This document shows positions 44,757-53,469 of a DNA stretch of 64,000 nt, in pieces. Numbering within the stretch: the first letter of the stretch is position 1; every line of letters starts with the position of its first letter. The stretch covers positions 41,851 through 105,850 of the forward strand of contig NZ_JAMXWM010000014.1 of assembly GCF_024125445.1 (NCBI RefSeq), given 5' to 3'. Below the pieces are notes generated by a model. The model was not told the DNA's origin. It ran no database searches and saw nothing but the letters and a program-made list of their open reading frames with translations. The stretch comes from Sporolactobacillus shoreicorticis. GTDB taxonomy: Bacteria; Bacillota; Bacilli; Bacillales; Sporolactobacillaceae. A program made the position numbers and the translations under genes.

Positions 44757-46527
44757 ATATCAAGATGCAGCTTATCAATATTGCAGGAAAGTATTAAACG
44801 GTGAAATAATTAGCTGCCATAAAATCAAGCAAATGGCAAATCGGCATCTCAATGACTTGGAAAGACAAGGTGATGAAGATTTTTCCTATTTTTGGGATGC
44901 TGATATTGCTAAAAAGGCCGATATATTTATCCAATCTGTCCCTGATCCAGATGTAGGGCAGCCGATTCCTCTGGCTCTCTATCAGCGCGCTTTATTCCAA
45001 ATGATCTTAGCGTGGAGAAAGAATGACGGGAGAAAACGATGGTCAAAGGGAGTATTCAGCGTTTCTCGACATAATGGAAAAACTCAATTCGCTTCAAATT
45101 TAGCAACGTATGAATTTTTATTTGGGACACCCAAACACAATAGACAAATTATATGTGCAGGTCAATCCAATGAAACAGCTAATCACATTCTATCTTATTG
45201 TAAAGATGCGTTACCATACATATTAAAGAAAATGAAGAATGAAAAATTGAGTAAGATGATTAGCATCAACGAGCATGAAATAAAGATAAATGGTGCCAAT
45301 ACTTTTGTGAAAAAACTATCAAGTGAAAGTAAATCTCTTTTTGGTTATCATCCGACTTTTGTTGCTTGTGACGAGTATCATACGATGAAAGACCGAACAT
45401 TTGTACAAAAGCTTTCATCTGGTATGTTGTTCAACGATGCATTATTTCTCATTATATCAACATGCGGTGCTGACTTGAAATCGCCAATGTACCAAGATTA
45501 TGAACATTTATGGACTCCGATTCTTGACGGGAAAATAAAACAAGATGATTATTTTGTCGCCATATATGAGCAGGATGCTGATGACGAAGCTTATCAGCCT
45601 GAGACGTGGGAAAAGAGTAACCCTCTATTTGCTATTAAATCAGTCAGAGAGGATTCTATTGATAAATTTATTTCGGAACGTGATGTTAACGTACAGCAAA
45701 ATAATCTCGCGAAATTTATCAATCAAAATATGAACCGGTGGAAATCACTTTCAGATAAAAGCCTTATCAACAATATTGAGGATTGGAAAGAATCTACAAA
45801 TACAAATTTTGACATTCGTGCACAGCCTTGTTACATTGGGATCGATATGAGCATGACTGGGAATGACAATTCAACTGTTGCTTTTGTGTTTCCATATCAA
45901 GATTCAGAGGGTAATAAAAAATGGCACCTAAAGCAACATAGTTTTATTGGTATGCTTCCAGGGATTGGAATTGAGGGAAAAGAGAAAAAGGACGGTATAT
46001 CTTACCGGCGATTAGAGCGGAAAGGTGAAGTATCTATTACAAAATTAGCAAGCGGATATATTGATCCAGATGCAGTGTTTCAATATATTTGTAATTTTGT
46101 TGATGACAATAATCTGAATGTGATCGGTGTATTTTATGATCCATATGGCATGAATTCAATAATTTCGAAAATGGAAAACGATTTGTCACATCAATGGAAT
46201 TTAGTTGAAGTTAAGCAAAATTTTCAAACTTTAAAAGACCCAACAAATCAGTTTGTGATGTTGTTTGATAATCATCAAATTACACATGATGATGATGAAA
46301 TGTTAGCAGGTGCTTTCAATAATGCAGTCATTGTAGAAAATCAACACGGATTAAAGATTGATAAATACAAGAATAAGGCAGGATTCCGTATTGATCCGGC
46401 TGATGCTGTGATCGATACTTTTGTCAAAGCCGGATTTTATTTTGACGAAGATCATGATGATCTAATTTACAATATGACAAACGATGAACTTAATGACTTC
46501 TTTAAATCTAACAAATTCAGCTTTTAA
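44749..46527 (+). CDS. terL: Terminase large subunit
   Basis: 592 aa packaging motor. The ATPase domain has a Walker-A-like VSRHNGKTQFAS (about residue 105) and Walker B VACDEYHTMK (about 205). The nuclease domain begins at IGIDMSMTGND (about 365) with YDPYGM and the final DPADAVIDT. Full length. Confidence 0.93.
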   Translation: MSEYQDAAYQYCRKVLNGEIISCHKIKQMANRHLNDLERQGDEDFSYFWDADIAKKADIFIQSVPDPDVGQPIPLALYQRALFQMILAWRKNDGRKRWSKGVFSVSRHNGKTQFASNLATYEFLFGTPKHNRQIICAGQSNETANHILSYCKDALPYILKKMKNEKLSKMISINEHEIKINGANTFVKKLSSESKSLFGYHPTFVACDEYHTMKDRTFVQKLSSGMLFNDALFLIISTCGADLKSPMYQDYEHLWTPILDGKIKQDDYFVAIYEQDADDEAYQPETWEKSNPLFAIKSVREDSIDKFISERDVNVQQNNLAKFINQNMNRWKSLSDKSLINNIEDWKESTNTNFDIRAQPCYIGIDMSMTGNDNSTVAFVFPYQDSEGNKKWHLKQHSFIGMLPGIGIEGKEKKDGISYRRLERKGEVSITKLASGYIDPDAVFQYICNFVDDNNLNVIGVFYDPYGMNSIISKMENDLSHQWNLVEVKQNFQTLKDPTNQFVMLFDNHQITHDDDEMLAGAFNNAVIVENQHGLKIDKYKNKAGFRIDPADAVIDTFVKAGFYFDEDHDDLIYNMTNDELNDFFKSNKFSF

Positions 46528-46542
46528 AAGAGGCAGGTGAAA

Positions 46543-46764
46543 ATGATGGTTAAAAATTTATCTAAGATGTTTCATTCGCTCTTTAATTTCATTAAGCAGA
46601 ATATCCACACACTTTTGTTGTTGGCGGGTGTGTTATTCGTTGACGTAGCAGCATTCTTCGTCTGCCTCACTGTTGGATTAGTTGTTACGGGGATCAGCTT
46701 GATCAGTTTGGCTTTGTTAATTTCACATGAAAATGACAAAGCAGATCAAGAGGCGAGGAGGTGA
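46543..46764 (+). CDS. Small two-helix membrane protein (DUF1056-like)
   Basis: 73 aa with two hydrophobic segments (about 19-40 and 42-62). Proteins of this kind (DUF1056) lie between terminase and portal in many lactic acid bacteria phages; function unknown. ATG at 46543 after GAGGCAGGTG. Confidence 0.75.
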   Translation: MMVKNLSKMFHSLFNFIKQNIHTLLLLAGVLFVDVAAFFVCLTVGLVVTGISLISLALLISHENDKADQEARR

Positions 46765-46776
46765 GACAAATAAAAC

Positions 46777-47886
46777 ATGTTCTTTAAAAAATTAAATGAA
46801 ACACGTTCACGCAGTTTAGGTAGTGGTAACAATGATTTTGGCCTTGCGTTTATTAATGAAAAAGTGACTATCGGCAGCACAAGTATTTCACCTTATCGAG
46901 CCATGAAAAATAGTGACATTTTCGCAGCAGTCAATTTGTTGTCCAGTCACATCGCAGCCTGTCCCTTTAAAATTTTAAACGGAAATGAACCCGTTTTAGA
47001 ATATTTGCTAAATGATCGTCCCAACAATTTGACAAACGGATTTACTTTTTGGCAGTCAGTCATGACACATTTATTGCTGCATGGTAATGCTTATTGCATC
47101 ATTTATCGTGATCAAATAGGCACTCCTATAAAACTTGAATTTGTCAGCGGAAATCAGGTTAATGTTCTTTTATCCGATGATTCACAAAACCTCTTTTATC
47201 AATTCAACTTTAATGACAATAGAAAACCCACACTTTTAAATTCTTCGGATGTTCTACACATTCGATTGATTTCAACAGATGGTGGTATCCTCGGAAAATC
47301 TCCACTTATTTCATTAATTCCCGAACTTGATCTCCAAGAACGAGTAAACAAATTGACTTTAAATTCCTTAGATAAGGCCATCAGTCCGGCCGGTATTCTC
47401 AAAATTGATAAAGGGATTCTTGACCACCAAGCAAAAGAAAATATTCGTTCTGAATTTGAAAAATCAAATACGGGAGCAAATGCCGGCAGGGTTATGGTAT
47501 TGGATCAGATCATGACCTATCAGGGACAAGAGATCAATGCAGACATACTTAAAACATTGATTACTCAAGTGAATTGGTCGAGACAGCAGATTGCTAAAGT
47601 GTTCGGTATACCTGCCGACATGTTGGGTGCTGAATCCTCTCATTCTAATATTGATCAGATTCGTGGACTTTATGCGACATCTATAAACCGTTACACTTAT
47701 CCACTAACTTCTGAGATTACTAATAAATTGCTTACTGATCCAAATGAGACAACTCGATTAGACATTGCCGAAGTCATCGATCCCGATAATTCAAGTGCCG
47801 TTAAGAATCTTGACATTCTTACGAAAGATGGCATCTTTGATACTGCAACAGCAAAATCAATTTTGTATGCCAAGGGTGGAATTTAA
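46777..47886 (+). CDS. Portal protein (HK97 type)
   Basis: 369 aa dodecameric DNA gate of the capsid vertex. Typical segments: NSDIFAAVNLLSSHIAACPF, QSVMTHLLLHGNAYCIIYRD, and RQQIAKVFGIPADMLG near residue 275. Directly before the protease as in other HK97-like phages. Confidence 0.92.
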   Translation: MFFKKLNETRSRSLGSGNNDFGLAFINEKVTIGSTSISPYRAMKNSDIFAAVNLLSSHIAACPFKILNGNEPVLEYLLNDRPNNLTNGFTFWQSVMTHLLLHGNAYCIIYRDQIGTPIKLEFVSGNQVNVLLSDDSQNLFYQFNFNDNRKPTLLNSSDVLHIRLISTDGGILGKSPLISLIPELDLQERVNKLTLNSLDKAISPAGILKIDKGILDHQAKENIRSEFEKSNTGANAGRVMVLDQIMTYQGQEINADILKTLITQVNWSRQQIAKVFGIPADMLGAESSHSNIDQIRGLYATSINRYTYPLTSEITNKLLTDPNETTRLDIAEVIDPDNSSAVKNLDILTKDGIFDTATAKSILYAKGGI

Positions 47887-47909
47887 TTTTGAAAGGTGGT
47901 GATAGAAGA

Positions 47910-48500
47910 ATGCGTGAAATTCGCACGGTAAATTTTGAAATGCGTGCTTTGACAAACCAAGAGAGCAATCAAAAAGTTATCTCTGGTTATGCGCTTGAGT
48001 TTAATACATTATCTGATGATCTTGGTGGCTTTAGAGAAACATTGTCTCAAACTTGTTTGCAGAGTACGGATTTATCAGATGTACGATGCTTATTCAATCA
48101 TGATCCGAATATGATTCTTGGTCGCACTGGTAAAAATCTTGAATTGACAATTGATCAAAAAGGTTTGTATTTTTCTTGCACATTGCCAGATAGGGACTAT
48201 GCAAACAATGTTTACCAAAATATTCAGGACGGGTTGATCAATCAATGCTCTTTTGGTTTCGTTGTTGCTGACGGTGGGGAAGCATGGTCAGAGGACGGCA
48301 ATGGAGACTATATCCGAACCATCACGAATATTGCTGAAATTTTCGATGTGTCGCCTGTCACCGTCCCAGCTTACAGGCAAACCAGTGTAGAAGCTGCTCA
48401 AAGATCATTAAATATATTTAAGCAGAAGCAATCTGAAACACGTAACAATGCGATTAAACTAGCAAAAATTAAATTGAAATTAGCCGAATTAGACATCTGA
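47910..48500 (+). CDS. Prohead protease (U35)
   Basis: 196 aa. Cleaves the capsid delta domain during maturation. Catalytic histidine in LFNHDPNMILGR and serine in NQCSFGF, then the FDVSPVTVPAY motif. ATG at 47910 is chosen; an upstream frame to 47889 lacks a site. Confidence 0.9.
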   Translation: MREIRTVNFEMRALTNQESNQKVISGYALEFNTLSDDLGGFRETLSQTCLQSTDLSDVRCLFNHDPNMILGRTGKNLELTIDQKGLYFSCTLPDRDYANNVYQNIQDGLINQCSFGFVVADGGEAWSEDGNGDYIRTITNIAEIFDVSPVTVPAYRQTSVEAAQRSLNIFKQKQSETRNNAIKLAKIKLKLAELDI

Positions 48501-48528
48501 TTATAATACATAAAAGGTGGTTATTTAA

Positions 48529-49707
48529 TTGACAATTGAAGAATTAAAATCTCAAATTAGTAAAAAAGTTGAATCTCGCAATAAATTGATTACCGAAACA
48601 AAAGCGATGGCAAATGCGGAAGATGCAGACATGACGGAAATTAATAAGCGCATGTCAGATATTGATTCTGAAAAAGTTGAAATCGACAAGTTGAAAAAGC
48701 AGCTTGAAACACGCAGTAAGATTGAAGCATTGAAAGAGGAACAAAATAAAACGGATAAAAAAGAAGGGGAAATGCGTAACATGAAAATTGTAAGTGACAA
48801 TGGAAAAGATCAGGCAATCGCTGAAAAGCGTTCTGCATTGAACAATTTTGTTCATTCTAAAGGTCAAGTTAGAGATGGGCTTGTAAGTGATGATGTCGGT
48901 GTAACGATCCCGGAAGAATTGATTTATCAGCCGGAAAATGAAATTAAAACAACGTATAATTTGAAACAATATGTTAACGTTGTTCCGGTTAATTCCGCAA
49001 AAGGATCTTACCCTGTTCGCAAAAAGGCAACCGCACGATTCAACACGGTGGCTGAGCTTGAAGCCAATCCAGCACTTGCTAAACCGGAATTTAACAATGT
49101 GGATTATGCAGTTCAAACTTATCGCGGTAGCTTGAGTTTAAGCCAAGAATCCATAGATGACTCACAGATTGATGTGACTGGTTTAGTTAATAATGAAATT
49201 ACGGAACAAAAATTAAATACAACCAACAGTAAAATTGCAGAAGTATTGAAATCGTTCACAGCAAAAGAAGTAAGCGGTGTTGATGACATCAAACATGTAA
49301 TCAATGTTGACCTTGATCCGGCTTATAGCAAATCCATTGTCTGCTCTCAGTCCTTCTATCAAATTCTTGACACATTAACGGATAAAAACGGACAGTATCT
49401 ACTCCATCAGGATATTTCTAGCAACTCTCCGACCACTTTTCTCGGCTTAAATGTCGTTGTTGTTGCTGACGATTTGTTAGGCGCAAAAGCTGGCGATCAA
49501 GTGGCATTCATCGGTGACTTAAAGCGTGGTGTACTCTTTGCAGATCGTGCAGATGTATCGATCAATTGGGCAGAAGATCAGATTTATGGAAAATATCTCA
49601 TGGGCGCTATTCGCTTCGATGTTAAGAAAGCTGATGCTAACGCGGGATTCTATGTCAACTTTCCGGGCAACGAACAAACGACCACTTCCACAACTGTAAA
49701 CCCCTAA
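48529..49707 (+). CDS. Major capsid protein (HK97 fold), zero-frame form
   Basis: 392 aa. The delta/scaffold region is a coiled coil (1-85), and the HK97 fold starts near residue 115 (VSDDVGVTIPEELI). A typical axial segment and E-loop follow, and a Thr-rich tail ends in TTTSTTVNP. TTG start after AAAGGTGG. The last codons GTA AAC CCC TAA contain AAACCCC; a -1 shift extends the protein (see 49698-49769). Confidence 0.92.
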   Translation: MTIEELKSQISKKVESRNKLITETKAMANAEDADMTEINKRMSDIDSEKVEIDKLKKQLETRSKIEALKEEQNKTDKKEGEMRNMKIVSDNGKDQAIAEKRSALNNFVHSKGQVRDGLVSDDVGVTIPEELIYQPENEIKTTYNLKQYVNVVPVNSAKGSYPVRKKATARFNTVAELEANPALAKPEFNNVDYAVQTYRGSLSLSQESIDDSQIDVTGLVNNEITEQKLNTTNSKIAEVLKSFTAKEVSGVDDIKHVINVDLDPAYSKSIVCSQSFYQILDTLTDKNGQYLLHQDISSNSPTTFLGLNVVVVADDLLGAKAGDQVAFIGDLKRGVLFADRADVSINWAEDQIYGKYLMGAIRFDVKKADANAGFYVNFPGNEQTTTSTTVNP

Positions 49708-49769
49708 CACCCCGCTCGCTGGAATCGTCAAATCCAACGAGTAACTCTGTTGATTTGACTTGGGAATAA
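49698..49769 (+). other. Programmed -1 frameshift site and capsid C-terminal extension
   Basis: The heptamer A AAC CCC (49698-49704) is in the X XXY YYZ frame directly before TAA. After a -1 slip, 21 codons follow, ending in TSNSVDLTWE and a TAA at 49767. The tail-tube gene has the same heptamer and an extension of equal length (52756-52827). Listeria phage PSA is a known case of frameshift-extended capsid and tail proteins. Confidence 0.75.
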
Positions 49770-49827
49770 TTCGGATTTCAGTGGAGTGGGCTTTCATAGA
49801 ATTATATTAAATAAGGAGGAAATAATT

Positions 49828-50430
49828 TTGGCAATTACATATACTGTTTATGGTAAGAAAACAAGTGATTCCGGCAATGCTGCTAAGATTGCAGAAGGGA
49901 TCATTGAAAAGAAGTATACAGTTAAAAACCTTGATGCTGGTACGGAATATCAGTTTCAGGTAGCGACTGTTGATGAAGATGGAAAAGAATATTTGAGCGA
50001 TATAATTAAGGTGAAAACATTGGCCGCAAGCACCACGACCACTAGCACTACAGTAGCACCGACCACTACAGTAGCACCGTCTACAACCACTTCTACCACA
50101 AAAGCACCGGCTATCCCTGACGCACCTACCATTTCTGCTGTTGCCAAAGATGGTCTTGCTGAATACACGATCACCCCGCCGGCTAATGACGGAGGTTCGG
50201 CAATCACCGGCTACAATGTCTACGTTAAGGAAGCAAGCGCGAATTGGCCTGATAAGCCTTATGCCACACTTACTGATTTGACTGGTAGTGTTACGGGATT
50301 AACTAATGGTACGGAATATACAATCGCGATTGAAGCCGCTAATGCAGCGGGGCATAGTGATAAACAAGCTGCTCTTGCTCATGTAACACCTGTAGCTGTT
50401 ACGACTACATCGACTACGGCCAAGGGATAA
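49828..50430 (+). CDS. FN3-domain virion protein lacking its first two strands
   Basis: 200 aa. The first domain (1-66) is an FN3 domain that begins at strand C (ITYTVYGKK ... YTVKNLDAGTEYQFQVATVD ... SDIIKVKTL). The A and B strands, normally ending in LTW, are missing. A Thr/Pro linker (67-100, with TTTVAP repeats) leads to a full FN3 (PDAPTISAVAKDG ... LTNGTEYTIAIEAANAAG) and a Thr-rich tail. TTG start nine bases after AAGGAGG. Located after the capsid gene, so a decoration protein is likely. The missing strands match the tags on capsid, tail tube and fibre. Confidence 0.8.
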   Translation: MAITYTVYGKKTSDSGNAAKIAEGIIEKKYTVKNLDAGTEYQFQVATVDEDGKEYLSDIIKVKTLAASTTTTSTTVAPTTTVAPSTTTSTTKAPAIPDAPTISAVAKDGLAEYTITPPANDGGSAITGYNVYVKEASANWPDKPYATLTDLTGSVTGLTNGTEYTIAIEAANAAGHSDKQAALAHVTPVAVTTTSTTAKG

Positions 50431-50436
50431 TCGCTT

Positions 50437-50748
50437 ATGGCTGTAACTGTAAATCAGATGAAACATGCCCTTAGATTAGACACGGATGAGGACAATGATT
50501 ATTTGGCGGTGTTGATCGAAGCGGCACAGGAACGAATCATACATAGCGTTGATACATCAAAGTCACTAGCAGATTATCAGCAATATAAAATCTTTGATAT
50601 TGCTGTGATGATGGTCGTGGCTGAGTGGTATTTTAATCGCACAAATTTAATGGACAGCAAAAATGTTGAAATTCCCAATGGTGATACTTCCATTATTGTG
50701 TCATTGATAGGAATCATGGTTGGCGGTGATGATGATGCCACTGATTAA
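50437..50748 (+). CDS. Head-tail connector (gp6-like)
   Basis: 103 aa, helical adaptor family (VNQMKHALRLDTDEDNDYLA, then IFDIAVMMVVAEWYFNR). Binds beneath the portal. ATG seven bases after the FN3 gene stop. Confidence 0.85.
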   Translation: MAVTVNQMKHALRLDTDEDNDYLAVLIEAAQERIIHSVDTSKSLADYQQYKIFDIAVMMVVAEWYFNRTNLMDSKNVEIPNGDTSIIVSLIGIMVGGDDDATD

Positions 50749-51073
50749 CGATCCTTCACGACTAAACCATACGATTCAATTCGGAACGGTAATAAGTATT
50801 GACAATGATAACCATGTTCCCATTTCTACATTTTCCCCTCAATTTTCCTGCTATTGTGCTATTTTCAAGCGCACCATTGATCAGACATTTTCCACACTGC
50901 AAACGGAGCAACAAGATAATGTTACGGTCATCATTTATCACAATGAAAAAGTCAACACTTCACTGAGCGCTATTCTGAATAAGATTAAATATAGAGTGAT
51001 TGACGTGGAACCTGATGAAACATCGGCAATTATTCGCTATGACACCGTTATTTTGAGGAAGGTGAGCAAATGA
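50732..51073 (+). CDS. Head closure / head-tail joining protein
   Basis: About 113 aa, Phage_H_T_join type: LNHTIQFGTVIS, then a beta-rich body and DTVILRKV. It overlaps the connector end; three in-frame ATG codons (50729-50737) are possible starts. Confidence 0.82.
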   Translation: MMPLINDPSRLNHTIQFGTVISIDNDNHVPISTFSPQFSCYCAIFKRTIDQTFSTLQTEQQDNVTVIIYHNEKVNTSLSAILNKIKYRVIDVEPDETSAIIRYDTVILRKVSK

Positions 51074-51450
51074 GTAATGTAGAGATCACTGGTTTAGATG
51101 ACATTGTAAACAACTTAGATCAACTCATTATATCCGAAGTTGCTAAGCAAAATGCGATTAATGCAGCAGCTAATGTCTATGCTGAAGCATTGGAGCAAGT
51201 AAAGTTTAAGCATGACGGCGAAAAGGGAACACATCTGAAGGATCACGTCACCTTCAAGAAGGATCAGTACGATGATCATAGCACAGATGTTGGCTACGAC
51301 AAAAAAGGTTTTTACTATCGCTTTGTCAATAATGGGACGAAATATCAACCGGGACAGCATTTCATGGAGCATGTTTTTGATCAGCAGCAGGAAGCGATGA
51401 AGCAAGCTATGTTTGACGAACTGAAAAAGGACGTTGATCATCATGCTTAA
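51070..51450 (+). CDS. HK97 gp10-like neck protein
   Basis: 126 aa with the HK97 gp10 pattern: VEITGLDDIVNNLDQL, LKDHVTFKK, VGYDKKGFYYRFVNNGTKYQPGQHFM. Part of the neck/tail-completion set. ATGA overlap with the gene before. Confidence 0.88.
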   Translation: MSNVEITGLDDIVNNLDQLIISEVAKQNAINAAANVYAEALEQVKFKHDGEKGTHLKDHVTFKKDQYDDHSTDVGYDKKGFYYRFVNNGTKYQPGQHFMEHVFDQQQEAMKQAMFDELKKDVDHHA

Positions 51451-51826
51451 TGTTTCTGCTGTGGTTGATCTACTTAAGAATGATCCTCAATTAGCTGTCT
51501 TTATTCCCTCTGATCATATCAAAGGTTATAAAATCCCTGATGAATTCAGAGAAATTACCCCGGTTGTCCTTGTGACAGATATTCGCTCTGAATTTATGGC
51601 GTATGGCAGTGATCATGCAGGTGGCCGTTATCGCACCGTACAGATTCAGATATGGTTTGATCCTGCTGATCCGAATATTGAAACAGTGGAGTTATTGATT
51701 AATTCCATTATGGAGAACAGCAGATGGATGTATACATTCGATAGCGGTGTTGAAATTGATCAAGACACACTAAAGGATTTAGTATTGACCATGCAATTTT
51801 CTAAAAATGATTATAAATTAAATTAA
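51443..51826 (+). CDS. Tail completion protein (DUF806-like)
   Basis: 127 aa; TPVVLVTDIRSEFMAYGSD and VQIQIWFDPAD fit the DUF806 family that caps the tail tube at the neck. ATG at 51443 in the end of the gp10-like gene. Confidence 0.82.
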   Translation: MLNVSAVVDLLKNDPQLAVFIPSDHIKGYKIPDEFREITPVVLVTDIRSEFMAYGSDHAGGRYRTVQIQIWFDPADPNIETVELLINSIMENSRWMYTFDSGVEIDQDTLKDLVLTMQFSKNDYKLN

Positions 51827-51847
51827 CTGAAAAGGACTGATACATAC

Positions 51848-52765
51848 ATGTTAGTTGGATTTTCTAAAGCCCGCATTGGCATCATGACAGATGGTGAAGA
51901 AACTTTTACCGCAGATAATATTTTTGAGTTAAATGCAAGAAATGGTGGCCGCACACAAACGGCACAGATTCAAAACTTAAGCGCTTCCAGCACAACGGTT
52001 TATGGATCAAACACACCGCGTACGATTCGAGGAAAAGGAGCAGGCAACACGACGCTTACTTTGACAACGGAACTCATCCCCGCCGATCGCCTAGCGCAGA
52101 TGACGGGATTAAAGAAAGAAAATGGTATTTATTCCGTTGATTCCGATACGGTGGCTCCGTATTGTGCGGTTGAGTTGATTGCAAACGATGAAAATGATAA
52201 ACCCGTGCGAATTGCTTTATTAAAGGGCGTATTCACATACCCCGAACAACAATTGAACACGAACGATAACAGCGGTCAGAAAGAAAATTATCCGCAAATC
52301 ACGTTTACGGCCAGTGCGCGAATGATGGATAATCGAGTATACGCGAAAGCGTTTGAAGCTGATGAAGATTTTAATATTAACGCATGGAACATGGTAGTAT
52401 TCCCGATGGCTGATTTGACGGCTTCGGCTGCACCGAGTGTTGATGTGACCGTCAAAAAGGGGATTTTTACCTACACGATTACGCCTCCTGAAAACGATGG
52501 TGGCGCAGAGATCGAATATTTTACTGTCTATTATGGTAATCATGATGACAATAATAATACACAGTACACAGCAATCAAAACATTCACACCCAAAAATGTG
52601 TTTGCATGGTTTAAAAATAATGATGATGTGGATGTCTACGTGACAGCAACCAACAATGTCGGGGAATCTGATGCGAGCGAGATTGTGACGTTGTCTCCCG
52701 ATGTCAATGTCACCACGACAACTACTGTACCTGTATCTACAATAACCACGACATTAAACCCCTGA
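51848..52765 (+). CDS. Major tail tube protein with FN3 domain
   Basis: 305 aa. The tube domain (1-195; VGFSKARIGIMTDGEETFTA, NTTLTLTTELIP, YPQITFTASARMMDNRVYAK) is followed by a complete FN3-like domain (about 200-285; VTVKKGIFTYTITPPENDGG) and a Thr-rich tail ending TTTLNP. The stop is preceded by AAACCCC as in the capsid gene. Confidence 0.9.
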   Translation: MLVGFSKARIGIMTDGEETFTADNIFELNARNGGRTQTAQIQNLSASSTTVYGSNTPRTIRGKGAGNTTLTLTTELIPADRLAQMTGLKKENGIYSVDSDTVAPYCAVELIANDENDKPVRIALLKGVFTYPEQQLNTNDNSGQKENYPQITFTASARMMDNRVYAKAFEADEDFNINAWNMVVFPMADLTASAAPSVDVTVKKGIFTYTITPPENDGGAEIEYFTVYYGNHDDNNNTQYTAIKTFTPKNVFAWFKNNDDVDVYVTATNNVGESDASEIVTLSPDVNVTTTTTVPVSTITTTLNP

Positions 52766-52827
52766 TTGCCCAGGATCTAACGGCAGGTAATATTACTTCT
52801 GATTCGGTAAATTTAACTTGGAAGTAA
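52756..52827 (+). other. Programmed -1 frameshift site and tail-tube C-terminal extension
   Basis: The heptamer A AAC CCC (52756-52762) lies before TGA. A -1 slip gives 21 further codons ending in TSDSVNLTWK and TAA at 52825. It matches the capsid extension in length and at 10 of 21 residues, including the shared TSxSVxLTW end. Confidence 0.75.
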
Positions 52828-52854
52828 CTAGATTTTGGGCCAAAAATAAATTCT

Positions 52855-52887
52855 AAGGCACAGGTCAATTGGCTTGTGCCTTTTTCT
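52855..52887 (+). terminator. Terminator after the tail tube gene
   Basis: AAGGCACA (52855-52862) pairs with TGTGCCTT (52875-52882), then T-rich. It probably reduces transcription into the chaperone and tape measure genes, keeping tube protein in excess. Confidence 0.7.
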
Positions 52888-52917
52888 TTTACAAAACTAA
52901 TAAAAGGATGATTATAA

Positions 52918-53262
52918 ATGGCAAGAATTACAATTAATGAAAATGAATTTGAAATTAAAGAGAGCGTTATTAACTATAAGAAGACACTTAAAATGCAAAA
53001 GGTTTTGCTTGAGTCGGAAAAGGAGAAAGATCCAGTTAAGTATATCGATGCACAGATTAAGCTGACTGATGAAGCAGAAAAATACATTTTAGACGTGATT
53101 AACAGTAAAAAGATCACAAGTAAATACTTGGAAGAAAATTTCAGCGTTGAAGAATTGGGAAATTTGGCTGGGGAGATCACCAATAAAATTCTTCATATCG
53201 AAACAGATACAAACGATGATGAAGCAAAAAACGTGAAAGCCGATCAGGAGAAGGGGAAGTAG
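52918..53262 (+). CDS. Tail assembly chaperone (G-type)
   Basis: 114 aa, helical, acidic. ITINENEFEIKESVINYKKTLKMQ start; its position between tube and tape measure and the frameshift at its end are typical of lambda G/GT-like chaperones that coat the tape measure. Confidence 0.82.
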   Translation: MARITINENEFEIKESVINYKKTLKMQKVLLESEKEKDPVKYIDAQIKLTDEAEKYILDVINSKKITSKYLEENFSVEELGNLAGEITNKILHIETDTNDDEAKNVKADQEKGK

Positions 53263-53439
53263 TTTCTCCTGATTCGGCGTTAAGAGACATCAATAAGCTG
53301 ATTCGGCAACTCATGGATGATCGGAATTGGACGCTCAATCAGGCGCTGGAAGCAGACTATTGGGAGTTAATGGAATTATATTCTGCCGAATACGCTGATG
53401 ATTATATGAGTGTGGCAGATTTCGCAAAAATTATTTAAT
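53251..53439 (+). other. Frameshifted T-domain of the tail assembly chaperone
   Basis: After AAG GGG (53251-53256) a -1 slip bypasses TAG at 53260 and opens about 60 codons: SPDSALRDINKLIRQLMDD ... DYWELMELYSAEYADDYM ... stop at 53437. There is no start codon or ribosome binding site of its own. DYWxLxEL is typical of GT extensions. The slip site is not canonical, so the exact point is uncertain. Confidence 0.75.
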
Positions 53440-53469
53440 CGCCAAAAATAGAGAAGGTGATCAATCAAT

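Noticed and set aside
48655..49116. 153-codon minus-strand frame within the capsid gene
   Set aside because: Antisense shadow of the coiled-coil part of the capsid; no start context and no family-like sequence.
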